In this document: one piece after another, positions 60,825 to 64,000 of the stretch
Numbering within the stretch: the stretch's first letter is position 1
Layout: the number at the start of each line of letters is the position of its first letter
Assembly: GCA_031213475.1 (NCBI GenBank)
Contig: JARUPZ010000016.1
Span: forward strand, 5,458,699 to 5,522,698
Origin: Nereocystis luetkeana
Taxonomy: Eukaryota > Sar > Phaeophyceae > Laminariales > Laminariaceae
Direction: 5' to 3'
DNA: 64,000 nt
Program-made: the position numbers and the translations under genes
The notes under the pieces: model-generated
What the model was told of the DNA's origin: nothing
Databases searched by the model: none
Seen by the model: the letters and a program-made list of their open reading frames with translations, nothing else

Positions 60825-63401
60825 CAAGAGGTTGACGGCTTCATCTTGAGTTTATTATAGCACGTTGTGGGATGGCAACGTGATAATAATCTATACCGTG
60901 TACTCTGTGCTAATCGTACTACGCTGCATATAGGCTGTTAGTTACCTGGCACGAAATTCTGTGAAGATCGACGAGCAATGGGAATGCTGCCCCCTTGCGC
61001 GAAAAAAATGAAGACGACTACCAGCTACCAGGTAAAGCAGAAGGAGAAATAGTTGCACGTGAGATTGTGAGCGATTTATTTGTTAATATTCGGGGCTTAG
61101 AATATGGAAAAAATATCCATATACGATAGTTACAGCGGCACCGGCCATAAGAAACAGCCCTGACTGCCGGGAATACAGGTGATGGAATTTATGCCCGAAG
61201 TGTGTCAAACGTGCGGAGATCTGCGACACACGGCAAGCATGACGGTGTTTGAGAGGGAGGGGTGTGTGTGTGTGTGAAGCGCTGCTGGGGGAGTGGGTGG
61301 GTGTGCCTTGCCTGGCCTTGCCTTTCTTTGCCGTGCCTTTCCCTGCCCTGCCCTGCGTCGCCTTTCCTTGCCTTGTCTTTGCCGTGCCTTGCCTTGGATT
61401 GGTTTAGTTCGGCTGGTGGGTCGAGTGTGGGGCGGGGCCAGGCGGCCGGGTTGGGTTGCAGGTGGGAGTCTGGTCGGGGTTTTGATCGGACCAGACCGGG
61501 CCGAAGCGTGCGCTCAGTAAATGATGAGCGACGGGGCTGAAATGGTAATGTACCTGCTGCTGCCGCTTGTTTTCCCTAGACGGTTCATTAGGCCAGCCTT
61601 TACTTGTCGCTGTTGAGTCCGCTATACCTTGATGTCGAAAGGTTCCGCACCTCGGACGGATCATTCACAGATCATCTACAGATCATTCCCACTTCTTGTT
61701 GATCTAGATCTTTCAGGGCAGATATATCCCTGATCTGTATGATCTAGCTCATGTTGCCGGGTGGGAGCCGTACAGCCTGAATGATCTAGGACGTGTTTCC
61801 TTGGTTGGATATGTACTTATACTTGGTACATATCGTGCCAAACATCTGATGTAGGCGGGTTAGGTTCTAGATGATCTACAGAGGACATCGTGATATGTCG
61901 GGGGTGCGAAAGGTTCGATTGAAAAATCGTATGTGAGGCATACAGTTCTTGTATACTACCTGGTCTGTGGAGTATATGCGCGATACGTCTCCTCTCGCAG
62001 TTGCCCGCCTGCCTCCCTGTCGTCATGTTTTTTTTTTTCGTCTTCCTTGTCGTGTATCACTGGTACAAATCATGTGAAAGTTAATGCCGACAAAACCGAG
62101 CCGCCCGTACGTCCGTACAGTATCGTCTGACAACGTTTGATTGGACTTTGAGCTTTTCGCATCCATACGTTGGGTAGGGGCCGGGCTATTTTGGGCTGAA
62201 TCGGTCGACAGCTGTCAACATCTGATCGCCGCTACACATGGCACACACCACACACCGATATATCAGGTATTTACCTATATTCTGGTGTATAGTGCTGGTA
62301 CGAGTACTGATATTTTATATTTCATGATCGGGATAGGTATCTGGTGCCACCAGGTAGCCATGCCCTTTGTATGACACCTAAATACAGTACACAAGGTACC
62401 GGTTCAGCGCAATACCCTCCAATGTCTCCCGTTGTCCCCTTCCTATCCACGAAACACGGTTGGTTTTCGTCGAGAGCTGGAGGCGGAGGCGGAGCGATGG
62501 ACGAGCATCGGTCGCCGCGGACCTGCCCCCTCCCCTGCCGCCCGCTGCCGCCGCCGCCACACTGCCACCTCCGCCACCGTGCCTCCCGTGTAGAGGCGGC
62601 GCTCGCAAGCCGACCCCGCCGTCAACCGTCGAGGAGGCGGAGTCGTGTGTACAAACGGACGACCACGTCAGATCAAGTCAATCGTCCGCGACCCGTCCGT
62701 CGATGATGGGGAAAACCAGCAATCAATCGATGAACCCGACCGGCTACAAAGGCCGTACGAAATTTTAATGCCACTGGGTGTTCGTCGCTCAACAGTCAAC
62801 GCTCAACATGTTCATGCGTTTGTTTTTGTACGATACTCTGGCAATATACCTGGTGTTGCAGATTAATGTATACGTACTCAAAACTCAAAACACGTTGTTG
62901 TATGCAGTATTCAGTACGTACTCGTATCAGCTTTATGTACCCAATACGCGCTCAATAGTTGTTGTTATTATGTACTACATGCTGGTACATACAGAAGTAC
63001 ATAAAGCAGTGTCAAACGGGGCATACCACCTAAAATAGGTATGCGCTTGCATTTTGAACCATTCGTAGGTACAATACATTCTGCACTCGGAGGAAAAAGG
63101 CCTCCTGGCCCCTCTGACTCAGCAGAGCTCACCACTTGTTCGAGATTTGCTCTGATTGGCCTAGAGTCAGGGTTAGGCGCGCTCTTATTGGCCTAGGGTT
63201 AGGGGTAGGGTCGGTTCTGTTCGTCTTACATGTCGTTTATATCAACCACTTTCTCGACCAAGTGGTAAGCAACCCTCCTCTGACTGGCTGAGCGCCCGAC
63301 CGTACCTGTCGTTGGCTCAAAAGGTGCCAGGCACACCTCTCTTGTGTCTCATCCACCCAAGGTAAGCGTCACCTGCCTTCTGGCTTCATGTATACCTATA
63401 A
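60825..63401. other. Region without a supported gene
   Basis: 61262-61400 is a ccttgc/tgccttt pentanucleotide-like low-complexity tract. 62460-62770 is GC-rich and open in three plus frames, one ending GKTSNQSMNPTGYKGRTKF, but without an ATG at the frame start. 63160-63220 has scattered ggttagg motifs. Confidence 0.4.
61640..61905. mobile_element. Family C element, rearranged
   Basis: cacctcggacggatcattca at the left, then in reversed order gatctagctcatgttgccgg, gtgggagccgtacagcctga, tgatctaggacgtgtttcc. This suggests an internal inversion or fusion of two copies. Confidence 0.55.
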
Positions 63402-63590
63402 ATGGCTCGCCTGAACCCTCTTCTGGCGAAAGTGAACGACGGTCACAGGGCCGCCTGGACTGCTGCTCGCCAGGTGACCCGAGAGATGCCAACGAAAAAG
63501 CACCACCAGATCGCGAAATTATTATTTTTCGGGGGAGTGTGTGGTACCGTGATGTCTGGTATCACGCAGAGTGTACCGCACACTCCGTAA
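63402..63590 (+). CDS. Small ORF, 62 codons, hypothetical
   Basis: ATG at 63402, stop at 63588-63590. It reads MARLNPLLAKVNDGHRAAWT, AARQVTREMPTKKHHQIAKL and LFFGGVCGTVMSGITQSVPH: a basic helix followed by one hydrophobic segment, protein-like for its length. A donor-like cccaag/gtaagc lies at about 63360, so it might instead be a second exon. No homolog recognised. Confidence 0.3.
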   Translation: MARLNPLLAKVNDGHRAAWTAARQVTREMPTKKHHQIAKLLFFGGVCGTVMSGITQSVPHTP

Positions 63591-64000
63591 TAGGTCTGTA
63601 AGAAACTGGGCTGTTGGGTAGGATTGATGACGCTTCTTGCTCTTGTCCCGTTTTGAAAGTACAGGCTGAGCCAGTTATAGGTGCGAGCCTGTTGGCTAGG
63701 ATTATAGTTAGGGGTGGGGATGGAGTCGTTTTAGTACGTAAAGAAAAAAAAAGAATGTCGCATGGTCGTTATTTGGGGAAAACAATCTTTAGGAAATGAA
63801 CCAATCCGTGATTGAGAAAAAAAAAACTTTTGCCACCAAAATATTCGTCCTGTGATGCTGCCTCTCAAAAATAAATAAAAAGCAGTGAGCATCGATGTTG
63901 TGGCGTTGAGCTTTAGCTGAAATAAAGTCAGCCTTGCTTTTTGCACGAAAGGTGCTGCAGGACAGCGCACAACCAAGCCCAGAGAGTAGAGCAGAAGCGT

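Noticed and set aside
63160-63225. Telomere-like ggttagg motifs
   Set aside because: Only scattered, irregular units; no array.
1-64000. CRISPR arrays, prokaryotic operons or integrated viral genes
   Set aside because: No regularly spaced direct repeats with unique spacers, no prokaryotic gene packing, and no recognisable viral protein; all firm genes are spliced eukaryotic ones.

Overview
The window is eukaryotic nuclear DNA. Its genes have many short exons with GT..AG borders and long introns. It also has long poly(C)/poly(G) runs, CAG-type and Gly/Ala/Ser-rich low complexity, and a dense set of small repeats. The three identifiable genes are housekeeping eukaryotic genes. The style (large introns, homopolymer C/G, serine/glutamine-rich inserts) suggests a stramenopile such as a brown alga. 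That placement is inference from gene architecture, not from a diagnostic gene.

Layout. 1-4596 (minus): farnesyl diphosphate synthase, five exons, running off the left edge. 4.6-9.8 kb: no convincing gene; repeats and low complexity. 9.8-12.2 kb (minus): two exons of an unidentified multi-pass membrane protein. 12.2-16.9 kb: repeats, no convincing gene. 16.9-19.5 kb (plus): holocytochrome c synthase, four exons, apparently complete. 19.5-27.9 kb: mostly unassigned, with two candidate coding pieces. 28-44.9 kb (minus): a roughly 17 kb gene whose exons join in frame into an ANTH-type (AP180/CALM-like) clathrin-adaptor domain, flanked by a Gln/Ser-rich N-terminus and an Ala/Glu-rich C-terminal part. 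44.9-48.4 kb: a degenerate tRNA-like sequence and weak ORFs. 48,428-55,214: a DNA transposon of about 6.8 kb with roughly 200-bp terminal inverted repeats and a perfect 9-bp target-site duplication. It carries two unrecognised spliced genes and sits inside an older open reading frame. 55.2-64 kb: gene-poor, with a 1.1-kb fold-back inverted repeat and a cluster of hairpin elements.

The dominant theme is small mobile elements. I can separate a ~90-bp hairpin MITE (MITE-A, ten copies), a ~100-bp MITE (MITE-B), a GATC-rich element (family C), a ~170-bp MITE (family D), a ~550-bp TIR element, and two families (P1, P2) whose copies share one 3' end followed by poly(C) but start at different points. 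The P1/P2 pattern resembles 5'-truncated retroposons with a C tail and is the most unusual repeat signal here. Most copies lie in introns or between genes.

The three identified genes are functionally independent: isoprenoid synthesis, mitochondrial cytochrome c maturation, and endocytic adaptor. There is no operon-like organisation. The genes inside the 6.8-kb element presumably serve, or are carried by, that element.
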